A stretch of DNA of 64,000 bases from SMYC01 sp963578475 (lineage in GTDB: Bacteria; Acidobacteriota; Vicinamibacteria; Marinacidobacterales; SMYC01). Positions 18,095-26,999 of this stretch are shown here, piece by piece. Location of the stretch: NCBI GenBank assembly GCA_963578475.1, contig CAUZCL010000009.1, forward strand, positions 62,001-126,000, in the 5' to 3' direction. The position numbers and the translations under genes are program-made. The notes beneath the pieces were generated by a model. The model worked only from the letters and a program-made list of their open reading frames with translations. It did no database searches and was not told the origin of the DNA. Each line of letters opens with the position of its first letter. Within the stretch, counting starts at the first letter, position 1.

Positions 18095-19674
18095 CCGGCG
18101 TCCGCCTGCGTCCACGCTCCATCTATCTGTCGCCAGACACCTCCGGGGTTGCGGTCTCGTAGCTCCACGGGAAGCCGTGGCTCCCGCACGTTGTCGTAGC
18201 ACGCGAGCATCGCGAACCGTCGAACGGAGCCCGGAATGCCAACGGCCGTGAAGCCAGGGTGACCCGTGGCCGGGTACGGCCCCCCATGATTCATGGCGGG
18301 AGTCACCGCAACTCCAGTCGGCATCTTGTCGTTCAGCAGCCGCCCGACGCGTCGCCGAAGGTGCCGCTCCACACGGGCGTAGAGCGCGTCGTCCCCACCC
18401 TCCGTATCCGTGTAGATCGTTCCGGTGAGATTGCCTTCGAAGCTACTCGCCACTTTCTCGAGCTCGTCCGCATCTTTGGCGACCACGAACAGGTTGACGT
18501 TCCCAAACGCTTCCGTTTGCAGCTTCTCCGGATCCTGGATGAACGCCTCGCCGCTAGTTTTGACGAGCGTATTTTGAAAACGACAGCCGCGACCGTCAGC
18601 CTTCGAGCCTCCCATTACGAGCGTCGCGCCCGCAGACTGGAGCGCTTCGACCGACTCCCCCAAGCTCTTCAAGCCAGAGACGCCGAGCAGAGGAGCCGGC
18701 TGCGCTTTCTCGAAGCGCCCCTGCATCTCGCCGATGAACTGCTCCGCCTCCTCGCCCGCCTGAAGCACGACGATGCCGGGATTCGTACAGAACTGCCCCG
18801 CTCCCATGAGCGCAGAGGTTTGAAACTCCTCCGCAATCTCCCCGCCACGCTCTTTCAAAGCACCCGGCAAAATGAATACCGGATTGATACTGCTCATCTC
18901 CAAGTAAATGGGCTTCCCTGCCGCATCCGCGGCCGCTTTCAACGTGAGCGCCGCCCACCGCGAGCCCGTATAGCCGGTCGCTCCAATCAGAGGATGAGAA
19001 ACGAGGTAAGTGCCATCCTTGTGGTCGGTACGGTAGATCATCTGGACGGTAGCAGCGGGAAGCCCAACATCCTGAACCGCGGCCAAAGCTTCTTCCGCCA
19101 GAAGCTGACTGGTTCGAGGGTGACTCGGGTGCGCCTTGGCGATGACCGGGTTTCCGGCCGCAATGGCCGCTACAAAATCACCCCCGGCGACCCCGTTGAA
19201 GGCCAGCGGAAAATTGTTCGGGCCAAAAACGGCAACCGGCCCCCCCAGCGGACCGAACATCGAGCGGATATTGGTCTTCGTGTCGATTGTGGGCTCTGTC
19301 CAGCTTCGCTCGCGCGCGGCGGTGGCCGCCTGCCGAAGCTGATCACTGGTACGGGGTAGCTCGGCATCAGTGAGCCGGGGTGATAGAGGGAGCGCCGTCT
19401 CCAAGTGTGCGGCTTCCGCGATCTCCGTGGACCGTTCATCGATGCGGTCGGCGTAACGATCCAGGAACTTCCCGATCGTCTCGGGTGACACGTCGAGCAG
19501 CGCATCGGCAGCCGAGCTACCAGCAACCAGCTCAGCGTCGACGTCTTTCCGGCTGCTAACCGGATAAACGGGACCTATCGTTTCGCCCGTCGAGGGGTTG
19601 ATTGCTTGAAAAGTGCCGGTCGCGTCCGCGGTCCGCCACTCACCATCAATGAGTATTTTTTCTGCTTCAGTCAT
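18091..19674 (-). CDS. 2,5-dioxovalerate (alpha-ketoglutaric semialdehyde) dehydrogenase
   Basis: 527 residues from ATG 19674 (MTEAEKILIDGEWR), preceded by GGTGGAGG. The open frame runs a further 256 codons upstream, but that part is unrelated transporter debris. Aldehyde dehydrogenase motifs: GPNNFPLAF (N154), the cofactor region AKAHPSHPRTS, E259 in YLEMSSINPV, and nucleophile C296 in GAGQFCTNPG. The pattern matches the subfamily that oxidises 2,5-dioxopentanoate to 2-oxoglutarate with NAD(P)+, the last step of hydroxyproline, arabinose and glucarate breakdown. Tail-to-tail with the proline-racemase-family gene. Confidence 0.88.
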   Translation of the reverse strand: MTEAEKILIDGEWRTADATGTFQAINPSTGETIGPVYPVSSRKDVDAELVAGSSAADALLDVSPETIGKFLDRYADRIDERSTEIAEAAHLETALPLSPRLTDAELPRTSDQLRQAATAARERSWTEPTIDTKTNIRSMFGPLGGPVAVFGPNNFPLAFNGVAGGDFVAAIAAGNPVIAKAHPSHPRTSQLLAEEALAAVQDVGLPAATVQMIYRTDHKDGTYLVSHPLIGATGYTGSRWAALTLKAAADAAGKPIYLEMSSINPVFILPGALKERGGEIAEEFQTSALMGAGQFCTNPGIVVLQAGEEAEQFIGEMQGRFEKAQPAPLLGVSGLKSLGESVEALQSAGATLVMGGSKADGRGCRFQNTLVKTSGEAFIQDPEKLQTEAFGNVNLFVVAKDADELEKVASSFEGNLTGTIYTDTEGGDDALYARVERHLRRRVGRLLNDKMPTGVAVTPAMNHGGPYPATGHPGFTAVGIPGSVRRFAMLACYDNVREPRLPVELRDRNPGGVWRQIDGAWTQADAG

Positions 19675-19824
19675 GTTCGAACAATATACCTCCACCTTGT
19701 CTCCCTCGGTACCTTTTTTGCTAATGTCACGCCCAGAATGAGGTGGCGTCACCTCATCGAACTGGAGAAACGAGATGGAGCGCGGTCGGAATTCCTTCGG
19801 GTTTTCGCGGGCGCCGGGCACATC

Positions 19825-19920
19825 ATGAGTGCTTCTCGGTGGCAAGAGGTGAAAGCGCTCTTCGAAGCCGCGTCCAAGCGGACCCCCTCGGAGCGCGCCC
19901 GATTCTTGGACGGGCATCGC
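19825..19920 (+). pseudogene. Start fragment of an acidobacterial-type serine/threonine kinase
   Basis: MSASRWQEVKALFEAASKR followed by TPSERARFLDG is the typical N-terminal leader of these kinases. After about 32 residues the frame enters the antisense of the permease remnant, so only the start survives. No kinase domain follows. Confidence 0.55.
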
Positions 19921-19924
19921 GCCA

Positions 19925-20662
19925 TCGATCGGCCTCGAATGCACCGCGGCCGAGCCCAGCACGCCGACAACCCCGTTCGCTCGCGAGAGAAATGCATCGA
20001 TGAAATCACCGCTGTGAGACCGGCCTTCGTAAGACGGAGGCAGCGTGATGGATGAGAAACCCCATAGGTTCTTCCCGAAGCTCGGGGTAGCGCGTCTGAA
20101 GGCACCGAAAATCGACTCCAAATCGAGACGCGCGGTCTCGATCGGGACACCGGGCGCGAGACGCCCCATTACCCTCACGCCGAAACCCGTGCGATCCGCG
20201 TTGAGGTCCCGCACCCTTGGTGTGAAAACCTGGGCGGCATCGAGCCAGGGTCGGCCCGGCGGCAGGACGCCAATGACGGTGCGGCTCTCGCCACCCAATG
20301 TGATCGATGTGCCCACGATTCCGGGCTCGGAGGCGAATTTCGTTCGCCAAAACTCGTGACTCAACAACAGCTCCCGATTCGCCGCGCTGAGCTCGCCCTG
20401 CCCCGTCAAAGAAAGTGCGCCCAAAGACGGGTCGGGCTCCAAGCAACGAAAACACCTGCCGTGACCTGAGCGGAGCTCAGCTGCTCCGGAAATCCCTCGC
20501 CTATCAAGGTCAGGTCCTACACGGAAGTGGTCTGAGCAACACGGTGTTGACGACGCTGAAGATGGCGCTGTTGGCGCCGATGCCGAGCGCTAATGTCAAG
20601 ATCGCGACGAGCGTGAAGCCCGGAGCGTTCACGAGACTGCGTAGGACGTGTTTGATATCCAT
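19925..20662 (-). pseudogene. ABC transporter permease remnant (MacB/FtsX type, orphan-permease family)
   Basis: ATG 20662 opens with DIKHVLRSLVNAPGFT and the first membrane helix LVAILTLALGIGANSAIFSV, ending at TGA 20510-20512 after LLRPLP. Beyond a gap the MacB periplasmic domain resumes in shifting frames: LLGARPVFGRTFF, then LLLSHEFWRTKFASEPGIVG and TVIGVLPPG. Full orphan permeases are about 800 residues with a second membrane half, so this has lost most of its length. It faces, and reads into, the dehydrogenase gene. It is dead. Confidence 0.8.
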
Positions 20663-20679
20663 GCTCGGACGTCTTTGAT

Positions 20680-21168
20680 CTACGGCTTCACTCTCTGCGG
20701 AACGTGCCCCCGCTTGAAAACCATTATGGTCCGCTTGAATGCGATGACGATCGTTCCCTCTTGGTTGTAGCCCGTTGTGTGGAAGGACACGATACCCACA
20801 TTCGGGTGCGATTTTGACTCGCGCTTCGACAGCACTTCGCTCTTCGAGTAGATCGTGTCGCCCTCGAAGACGGGGTTCGGCAGACGCACTTCGTCCCAGC
20901 CCAAATTGGCCATCGCGTTCTGGGAAATGTCGGTGACGGATTGTCCGGTCACCAACGCGAGTGTGAACGTCGAGTCGACGAGCGGTTTCTTGTACTCCGT
21001 CTGCGAAGCGTAGTGATGGTCGAAGTGGATGGGGTTCGTGTTCTGCGTCAAGAGCGTGAACCAGCTATTGTCGACCGGCAATACGGTACGCCCGAGAGGA
21101 TGCTCGTACACATCGCCCACTTCGAAGTCTTCGTAGACACGCCCGGTCCAGCCTTCCTTCACCGCCAT
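20680..21168 (-). CDS. MaoC-like (R)-specific enoyl-CoA hydratase
   Basis: 162 residues with a hot-dog fold. Key motif NTNPIHFDHHYA carries the hydratase Asp/His pattern; GRTVLPVDNSW and VFEGDTIYSKSEV are typical. It adds water to an enoyl-CoA; mesaconyl-CoA-hydratase-like members are close. Its ATG overlaps the CoA-transferase stop by one base (TAATG), so it is the third gene of a tightly coupled operon. Confidence 0.87.
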   Translation of the reverse strand: MAVKEGWTGRVYEDFEVGDVYEHPLGRTVLPVDNSWFTLLTQNTNPIHFDHHYASQTEYKKPLVDSTFTLALVTGQSVTDISQNAMANLGWDEVRLPNPVFEGDTIYSKSEVLSKRESKSHPNVGIVSFHTTGYNQEGTIVIAFKRTIMVFKRGHVPQRVKP

Positions 21169-22346
21169 TAGATGACTCCCTCTTTCCTCAAAGCTGCAAT
21201 GTCTTCTGCGCCATAGCCGATATCACTCAGGATGCGATCGGTGCCGGAGCCGACTTCGGGTACCGGACCCATAACGGTCTCCACACCGTCGATCGTGGCG
21301 GGCGGCATGAGCACCGAAAGTTTGCCCACGGGCGAGTCGATTTCCCGCCAGCGATCGCGCGCCGCGAGCTGCGGATGGCGCACGAAATCGAGAACGTCAT
21401 TGACTTCGCCGTGTGCGATATCCGCGTCGACGAGGCGGTCGAGGATCTCTTTTGCGGGCGCCGCCTCGAACACGGACTCGATGATTTGGAAAAGTGCCTC
21501 TCGGTTCTCCACGCGTTCCGCGTTCGAGACGAAGCGCGCATCGGTGGCGAGCTCGGGTTGCTCCAAAACGCGCTCGCAAAAGCGCAGCCACTCCCGCTCG
21601 TTCTGGATCGCTAGGAATACGGATTCGCCGTCCCCCAGCTCGACCTCGCCATACGGCGCAATCGTTGGGTGGCGCGTGCCCGAACGCCGTGGTGATGCGC
21701 CGCTGTAGCGAGCGTAGTAGGCCGGATAGCCCATCCACTCTCCGAGTGCTTCGAGCAGCGAGATTTCCACGTGGCTCCCCTCGCCGGTCTTCTGTCGCTT
21801 GATGAGCGCGGTTAGGATGCCGGAATAGGCGTACATCCCGGCCGCGATGTCGGCTACCGAAATGCCGACCCGCGCCGGCGTCGCTTCGGTGCCCGTGATC
21901 GAGAGAAGCCCCGATTCCGCTTGCACGAGGAGGTCATACGCTTTCTTGTCCTTGTACGGTCCGGTCGAGCCGAAGCCTGAGATCTCGCAATTAATAATAT
22001 GGGGATAGGTCTCACGCACGGCCCGCTCGCCAAAGCCGAGCCGCTCGAGCGCACCCGGCGCGAGGTTCGAGAGAAGCACGTCCGCGTTGTTGATAAGCTT
22101 TCCTAGTATTTCCCGACCCTGTGCTGCTTTGATGTCGAGGGTGAGGGACTCTTTCGACCGGTTCAGCCAAACGAAATGGCTGGACATGCCCCTGACGGCA
22201 CGGTCGTAGTCTCGAGCGAAATCGCCGCTTCCAGGCCGCTCGATTTTGATGACGCGAGCGCCGAGATCGGCGAGTTGCCGCGTCGCGAACGGGCCGGCGA
22301 CGGCTTGCTCGACCGAGACGACGGTGACGTCGGCGAGGGGAAGCAC
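21168..22346 (-). CDS. CaiB/BaiF family III CoA-transferase
   Basis: 392 residues from GTG 22346; the frame continues upstream only through the preceding gene. VTVVSVEQAVAGPFATRQLADLGA, with KIERPGSGDFARDYD, is the classic start. The catalytic Asp lies in VGISVADIAAGMYAYSG, and TGEGSHVEISLLEA follows. It moves CoA between carboxylic acids without an enzyme-bound thiol step. TAGTG overlap with the acyl-CoA dehydrogenase and TAATG overlap with MaoC show a coupled operon, likely for breakdown of a branched or dicarboxylic acid. Confidence 0.9.
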   Translation of the reverse strand: MLPLADVTVVSVEQAVAGPFATRQLADLGARVIKIERPGSGDFARDYDRAVRGMSSHFVWLNRSKESLTLDIKAAQGREILGKLINNADVLLSNLAPGALERLGFGERAVRETYPHIINCEISGFGSTGPYKDKKAYDLLVQAESGLLSITGTEATPARVGISVADIAAGMYAYSGILTALIKRQKTGEGSHVEISLLEALGEWMGYPAYYARYSGASPRRSGTRHPTIAPYGEVELGDGESVFLAIQNEREWLRFCERVLEQPELATDARFVSNAERVENREALFQIIESVFEAAPAKEILDRLVDADIAHGEVNDVLDFVRHPQLAARDRWREIDSPVGKLSVLMPPATIDGVETVMGPVPEVGSGTDRILSDIGYGAEDIAALRKEGVI

Positions 22347-23509
22347 TAGAAAGACCGCGGCAAACCAAGCACGCGTTCGGCGATGAAGGTCAGGATCAAG
22401 TTCGTCGATATCGGCGCGACCTGATAGAGCCGCGTCTCGCGAAACTTGCGCTCGATATCGTACTCCGTGGCGAAACCGAAGCCTCCAAAAGTCTGGAGCG
22501 CGGCGTTGCCCGCCTCCCACGACGCATCCGCCGCGAGAAGCTTTGCCATGTTGGCGTCGGCGCCGCAGGATTCACCGCGGTCGAATAAATCAGCGGCGCG
22601 GAAGCGCACCAGGTCCGCGGCTTCAGTGTGTGCGTGGGCGCGTGCGAGCGGAAACTGAATGCCTTGATTCTGCCCGATGGGCCGGCCGAAGACTTCGCGT
22701 TCGCGTGCATATTCGCTCGCGCGGTCGAGAAAGTAGCGCGCGTCGCCGATACATTCCGCGGCGATGAGAATTCTCTCCGCGTTCATCCCGTCGAGTATGT
22801 AGCGAAAGCCTTTTCCTTCTTCGCCAATCAGATTCTCGGCCGGAACCTCGAGGTCGTCGATGAAGAGCTCGCAGGAATGGTGATTCATCATCGTGGGGAT
22901 GGGACGCACGGTGATGCCTTTTCCGATGGCTTCGCGCAAGTCGACGAAAAACACGGAGAGACCTTCGGTCTTTTTGGCCACATCTTCTAAAGGCGTCGTG
23001 CGGGCGAGGAGCAGCATCAAGTCGGAATGCTCGGTACGCGAGATCCAGACTTTCTGGCCGTTCACGATGTAGCGATCACCTTCGCGGCGGGCGAAGGTCT
23101 TGAGCTTTGTCGTGTCCGAGCCGGTGGTCGGCTCCGTCACAGCGAAGGCTTGAAGTCTGAGCTCGCCATTCGCAATCGACGGGAGGAAGCGCTTCTTCTG
23201 CTCGTCGGAGCCATGCCGGAGGAGCGTTCCCATGATGTACATCTGGGCGTGGCACACAGCGGCATTTCCGGGCGAATGGTTGATCGCCTCTAGGATGAGG
23301 CTCGTCTCGAGGAGCCCGAGACCCGCCCCGCCGTACTCTTCCGGAATGAGCGCGCCGAGCCAGCCACCTTTCGTGAGCGCGGCGATGAACTCTGTCGGGT
23401 AGCCGAGCTCCCGGTCGAGCTTCTGCCAATATTCGCCGGAAAAATCCCGGACGACGTCCCCCACCGATTGGCGGATCTGAACCTGTTCAGGCGTGAGTCG
23501 GAAATCCAT
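22346..23509 (-). CDS. Acyl-CoA dehydrogenase
   Basis: 387 residues from ATG 23509 (MDFRLTPEQ), the usual family start; a longer frame upstream is not needed. FAD/substrate motifs QAFAVTEPTTGSDTTKL and QKVWISRTEHSD, and the C-terminal QTFGGFGFATEYDIERKFRE with the catalytic-base Glu region, are present. It oxidises an acyl-CoA to trans-2-enoyl-CoA and passes electrons to ETF. First gene of the acd-caiB-maoC operon: dehydrogenation, CoA transfer and hydration fit one catabolic pathway. Confidence 0.92.
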   Translation of the reverse strand: MDFRLTPEQVQIRQSVGDVVRDFSGEYWQKLDRELGYPTEFIAALTKGGWLGALIPEEYGGAGLGLLETSLILEAINHSPGNAAVCHAQMYIMGTLLRHGSDEQKKRFLPSIANGELRLQAFAVTEPTTGSDTTKLKTFARREGDRYIVNGQKVWISRTEHSDLMLLLARTTPLEDVAKKTEGLSVFFVDLREAIGKGITVRPIPTMMNHHSCELFIDDLEVPAENLIGEEGKGFRYILDGMNAERILIAAECIGDARYFLDRASEYAREREVFGRPIGQNQGIQFPLARAHAHTEAADLVRFRAADLFDRGESCGADANMAKLLAADASWEAGNAALQTFGGFGFATEYDIERKFRETRLYQVAPISTNLILTFIAERVLGLPRSF

Positions 23510-23573
23510 TTTCTGCGGCAGAATAACACCGAAACGACGCGTTGGGATAGAATCCGCGCTCGTAGGAGGAACC

Positions 23574-24249
23574 ATGACAAACGTGTCCACATCTGGTCCC
23601 AATATTCGCAATCTCATCCTTGCTCCCGCCATCATCAGCTTTGCGATCACGATCTTGCGGCTCGTGGGCGAGCTCAACCAATGGTCACCTAGAGTGTTCA
23701 GCCGCGAAGCCGGAGGCGGTGGATCGTTGCTCGGTATTTCCCTGGCTCGTTCCAGTTTTCGGCGTCTATTTTGCCATCAAGCTCGTTCGTGACGGCTACA
23801 CGCCGAAGAGCAATATTAAGGTCACTCTGTTCGCGATCGTGGGCGCCGCGATCTCCATTGGGATCATAATGGCCTTTTTCAGCCGCGGCCCTACAGATAC
23901 CTTGGCTGTCCTGGCCATGTTCGTGGGCGCCGGCGCCGGAATAGCCCTCCAGCGCATCGCCTGGCCCGAACTTTTTCGCACCCTTCTCGCCTACGCGTTC
24001 GCGGCCCGTATCCCGGTCGCGCTCGTGATGCTCGTCGCGATTTCCGGTAGCTGGGGGACTCATTACGACGTCCCACCGCCCGGCGGCATTCCGGAGATGG
24101 GCGCTCTCGCCACCTGGTTCTATATCGGTTTCGTGCCGCAGTTCACGGTCTGGATCATGTTCACCACGGTGATTGGGAGCCTGGTCGGCGGTATCGCAGC
24201 CATCGCCATGCGGGCCAAAGCACCGGAAGAGGCGGCTCAAACAAGTTAA
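23574..24249 (+). pseudogene. Membrane protein of unknown family, split by a one-base frameshift
   Basis: ATG 23574 follows TAGGAGGA. The first frame reads IRNLILAPAIISFAITILRLVGELNQWSP; at CCC 23740-23742, dropping one C gives GISWLVPVFGVYFAIKLV and an open frame to the end. About 224 restored residues with five or six hydrophobic helices (for example VTLFAIVGAAISIGIIMAFF). I do not recognise the family. Divergent from the acyl-CoA dehydrogenase. A likely terminator follows. Confidence 0.65.
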
Positions 24250-24256
24250 ACTCTCC

Positions 24257-24294
24257 GGGTGGAGCTCGGCGGGGGGGCGAGGTTCCACCCTTTT
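24257..24294 (+). terminator. Possible terminator
   Basis: GGGTGGA (24257-24263) and TCCACCC (24284-24290), 20-base GC-rich loop, then TTTT. It fits the end of the membrane-protein gene at 23574. Confidence 0.5.
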
Positions 24295-24793
24295 GTCGCG
24301 CGTTTGGGTGCGCGCGCACGTGAGAATTGTTTGGTTTCGGTTGATCCGAGGCGAATCGCTTGAACGAGGGAGGCGTTGGGAGGAAGTTACACGTTCAAAA
24401 TCGGTCGCGCGCGAGTTTGATCACGAAATATCCGGATTCACACACACGAATGGCGTTGCGGGACGGGTTGGTCAGTAGGTCAAGTTCAACAAATGGGCGC
24501 GTTGCTATGGAGGAGCTCGGCTTTCCACGTACGGGAGCGGAGGAGGGAAACACCCGGGTGGAAAGCGTACGTCAATATCACCCCTCTTCAAACGTTCGGC
24601 TGCATCGCGATAGGCCTCGCCTTTAGCTTTGCGCGCGTAAAGCATCGTCCCATACTCCTCCGGGGTCGCAGCGTGAAACATCGGTGCGGGGAAGGGCTTG
24701 AACGCCTTCGGTTTGTCGTGAGGTTTCTGGCGTTGAACGGCTCGAGCTCCTACACCTCTTTCCGTGATATGGTGCTCTCTCAGTGACGCGTAA
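24295..24793. other. Intergenic stretch with no clear gene; possible small remnant on the minus strand
   Basis: No supported gene. A 100-residue minus-strand frame (24505-24807) ends AERLKRGDIDVRFPPGCFPP, which faintly resembles C-termini of degenerate transposase-like proteins, but I cannot confirm it. The left part contains short CG- and CA-rich runs only. Confidence 0.35.
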
Positions 24794-25207
24794 TCGTTAC
24801 CCGACAACTACGAATTAGTTAGGCAGCAAAGCCTAGTAGCTAACTCCGCCGCGCCTGCTTCTTGGCAACCGAGAAGAAGTCGTGCCGCGTCGAGTCCGCC
24901 CCTCTACGGCCCCGCAGAAATAAACATCTCTCTCCCGATCCAAGGCACCACGAGCTCGCGCACCCTCGAAAGCACCGGCATCTATTCGGTGAAATGCGAC
25001 ATCCACGGCTGGATGCAAGCCTATATCCGTGTCGACGACCACCCGTTTCACGCCGTCACCGACGCGCGAGGAAACTTCCGCATCGACGGCGTCCCCCAAG
25101 GCACCTATACGCTTGAGCTCTGGCACGAACGCCTCGGCCCCATGGAGCAGAAAGTCACGATCCCGGAAGCCGGACACGCCTCCATTGATATAGAGTACAG
25201 CCCATGA
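24794..25207 (+). pseudogene. Cupredoxin/carboxypeptidase-regulatory-like secreted protein, 5' end lost
   Basis: Open frame from after TAA 24791 with no start codon before ATG 24989. The protein-like part begins near 24920: INISLPIQGTTSSRT, GIYSVKCDIHGWMQAYIRV, then a beta sandwich (HAVTDARGNFRIDGVPQGTY, LELWHERLGPMEQ). Intact relatives have a signal peptide and an N-terminal cupredoxin-like half with copper ligands; KCDIHGWM is the late ligand region. The N-terminal half is gone. An ATGA overlap couples it to the next gene. Confidence 0.7.
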
Positions 25208-25899
25208 AAGCCTCGACATTCTTACTCGCGCTACTGATATCCCAAGCGCCGCCGCGGCAACAGCCAAGCGCCGACATCACTCTCTACGCCCCCGAAGATC
25301 ACGATCTCTACGATGGCCGGTTCATCATCACCGGAGGCGGGCTCCATCACGTGGGAACCCTGGAGGACGCGCCCGGCTGGAACCACATCGGAAACGACGC
25401 TAGAAACGTGCGCGCGGTCTCCGGCACGGCCGAGATCGACGTCGACGAACGTGCGAATACCGGAACCTTCGTCGCCCGCATGACGCTCCCCGAAGGCGAG
25501 CTAGTCATCGAGCTGGAAAGGTTCCACGAGTTCAGCCCCTGTCAGGACGGTGGCATCGCCGCCTACATCTATGAGCACGGAGATGCCGGCTGCGGGGATA
25601 CCAACTGGCCGAAAACGTTCATTTTTCTAGCGGGATGGGGCTTCGGAAAAGCGACCCTCGACGGTGAGACGCTCTACGAGGACTACCAGATACACTTCAT
25701 GGTCACGCAGGGCATGCGCGACCGCGAGACCCTGAAAGTCGACTACCCGCTCTTGAACAAGAAATCGCGCGCGGGCGCAGTGAACCCGGGCGCGATGCAG
25801 ATGGATTTCTTCATCCGCAGCCCGGAGAACGACGAGCGCAACAACCCAGGGCGCAAAGTGTTCGACCACTTCTTCGCCATGGAAGTAACGTGGAAGTAG
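25204..25899 (+). CDS. Secreted protein of unknown function
   Basis: 231 residues with a short signal peptide (FLLALLISQAPP). Mostly beta-rich: FIITGGGLHHVGTLEDAPGW, WPKTFIFLAGWGFGKATLDG, then YQIHFMVTQGMRDRETLKV. Two Cys (FSPCQ, DAGCG) may form a disulfide. No catalytic motif recognised. It starts in ATGA overlap with the truncated cupredoxin-like gene, so they were one transcription unit. Confidence 0.7.
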   Translation: MKASTFLLALLISQAPPRQQPSADITLYAPEDHDLYDGRFIITGGGLHHVGTLEDAPGWNHIGNDARNVRAVSGTAEIDVDERANTGTFVARMTLPEGELVIELERFHEFSPCQDGGIAAYIYEHGDAGCGDTNWPKTFIFLAGWGFGKATLDGETLYEDYQIHFMVTQGMRDRETLKVDYPLLNKKSRAGAVNPGAMQMDFFIRSPENDERNNPGRKVFDHFFAMEVTWK

Positions 25900-25936
25900 A
25901 GTACGCTCATGTAATAGCTTTGTCGTAGACGACCCG

Positions 25937-26461
25937 TTACGGCTCGCCCGCGAGCGGTGGAAGCTCGAGTCCTCTCACAGCCTCGAGAGACAAAAAAAGG
26001 TGCTGGGGGTCATCGAGCAACGAGGTGAAACCGAACCGTACGTAGAACCGGCGCGCCGCCTCGTCGGTAGCGTCGACCTCGACAGCGCGCACCCCTATTT
26101 GTTTGGCGATGAATTCCGTGCGCCTAAGCGCATCGATGAGCAGAAGTCCACCGAGCCCCTGCCCATGAATCGTTCTGTCCACAGCCAGCCTTCCGATCAG
26201 CACGACGGGAACATCGATTTTGGGAAGGCCCTTCGCTTGCGCCGCGGGTAAAGTTTCGTACCGCACTCTGTGCGTGGATATCGCGTAGTAGCCCGACACC
26301 CGGCGCTGCCCTTGGCGTACAGCGACGTAGGCCCTAGAGAGGTCGCGCCGCTCGTACTGACTCAACCGCCTGCGCAGCCATTCGTTCAGCAAGTCGTTGC
26401 CGCAATCGAACTGGTCGCGTTCGTGGGATCGGCTGAATTTCTCTATGCTCCAGCCAGGCAT
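25937..26461 (-). CDS. tacT: GNAT acetyltransferase toxin (TacT/AtaT-type)
   Basis: 174 residues. Starts with the family pattern FSRSHERDQFDCGNDLLNEWL; the acetyl-CoA loop is in RTIHGQGLGGLLL; RRFYVRFGF follows. TacT and AtaT toxins acetylate aminoacyl-tRNAs and stop translation; such toxins pair with DUF1778 ribbon-helix-helix antitoxins, exactly as here. Nine bases separate it from the antitoxin gene upstream. The exact tRNA target is unknown. Confidence 0.88.
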   Translation of the reverse strand: MPGWSIEKFSRSHERDQFDCGNDLLNEWLRRRLSQYERRDLSRAYVAVRQGQRRVSGYYAISTHRVRYETLPAAQAKGLPKIDVPVVLIGRLAVDRTIHGQGLGGLLLIDALRRTEFIAKQIGVRAVEVDATDEAARRFYVRFGFTSLLDDPQHLFLSLEAVRGLELPPLAGEP

Positions 26462-26470
26462 TATCGGCGG

Positions 26471-26749
26471 TTAGACCATCTCTTTCTTGTAGCGGTCTGC
26501 CGCCGCGCGAAGGGTTTCGTTCGCGGATGCGTCGGCGTCTTCGAGAAGCGAGATGAAGAGGTCTCTGTCGCGATCGCTCAATTCGGTCACATCATGTTCG
26601 CGAATCACTTCCCGAGCCGCGCGGACGAGAGTCGAAACGGCGAAATCGCTTACTGACTGGCCGAGCTGAGCCGCGGCTCTTTCGATCGTGGTCTTCAGCT
26701 CCATGGGCAATCGGAAATTGAGCCGTGCATCGCTTTTGACTGTTGACAT
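26471..26749 (-). CDS. tacA: DUF1778 ribbon-helix-helix antitoxin (TacA-type)
   Basis: 92 residues from ATG 26749 (MSTVKSDARLNFRLP). The RHH DNA-binding strand RLNFRLPMELKTTIERAA is followed by SVSDFAVSTLVRAAREV and a C-terminal toxin-binding tail. It neutralises the GNAT toxin encoded next and should autorepress the promoter just upstream (26750-26830). It precedes the toxin, as usual for this TA class. Confidence 0.88.
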   Translation of the reverse strand: MSTVKSDARLNFRLPMELKTTIERAAAQLGQSVSDFAVSTLVRAAREVIREHDVTELSDRDRDLFISLLEDADASANETLRAAADRYKKEMV

Positions 26750-26945
26750 TACATCTTTCCCCTGTACGTCATATCGCCACACACCTTCACCCTAACACAA
26801 CGTACAGCGTTTTGCCACACGTTTTGCTGGGCACAAAGGGATTCACTATTGTTGATGCAGTGACGTTTATATTGATGCGACAATGTAATATGTGGAGAAG
26901 GAGGCCACTTCTCGAGATACAACCTAGACAAAGACCGCCTCATGG

Positions 26946-26996
26946 ATGGCAGCGGAGGACCTCGAGCGGTACGGCGAGCAAAAAGGCGATTCGTAA
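26946..26996 (+). pseudogene. Possible antitoxin C-terminal remnant before VapC
   Basis: A 16-codon frame (MAAEDLERYGEQKGDS) ends 3 bases before the vapC ATG, like the tail of a VapB-type antitoxin. No N-terminal DNA-binding part is visible upstream in any frame. The evidence is only position and composition. Confidence 0.3.
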
Positions 26997-26999
26997 GCG

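Noticed and set aside
18091..20442. A 783-residue open frame that would fuse an ABC permease domain to the aldehyde dehydrogenase
   Set aside because: The permease part is a truncated, frameshifted remnant, and a good ribosome site and canonical start lie at 19674.
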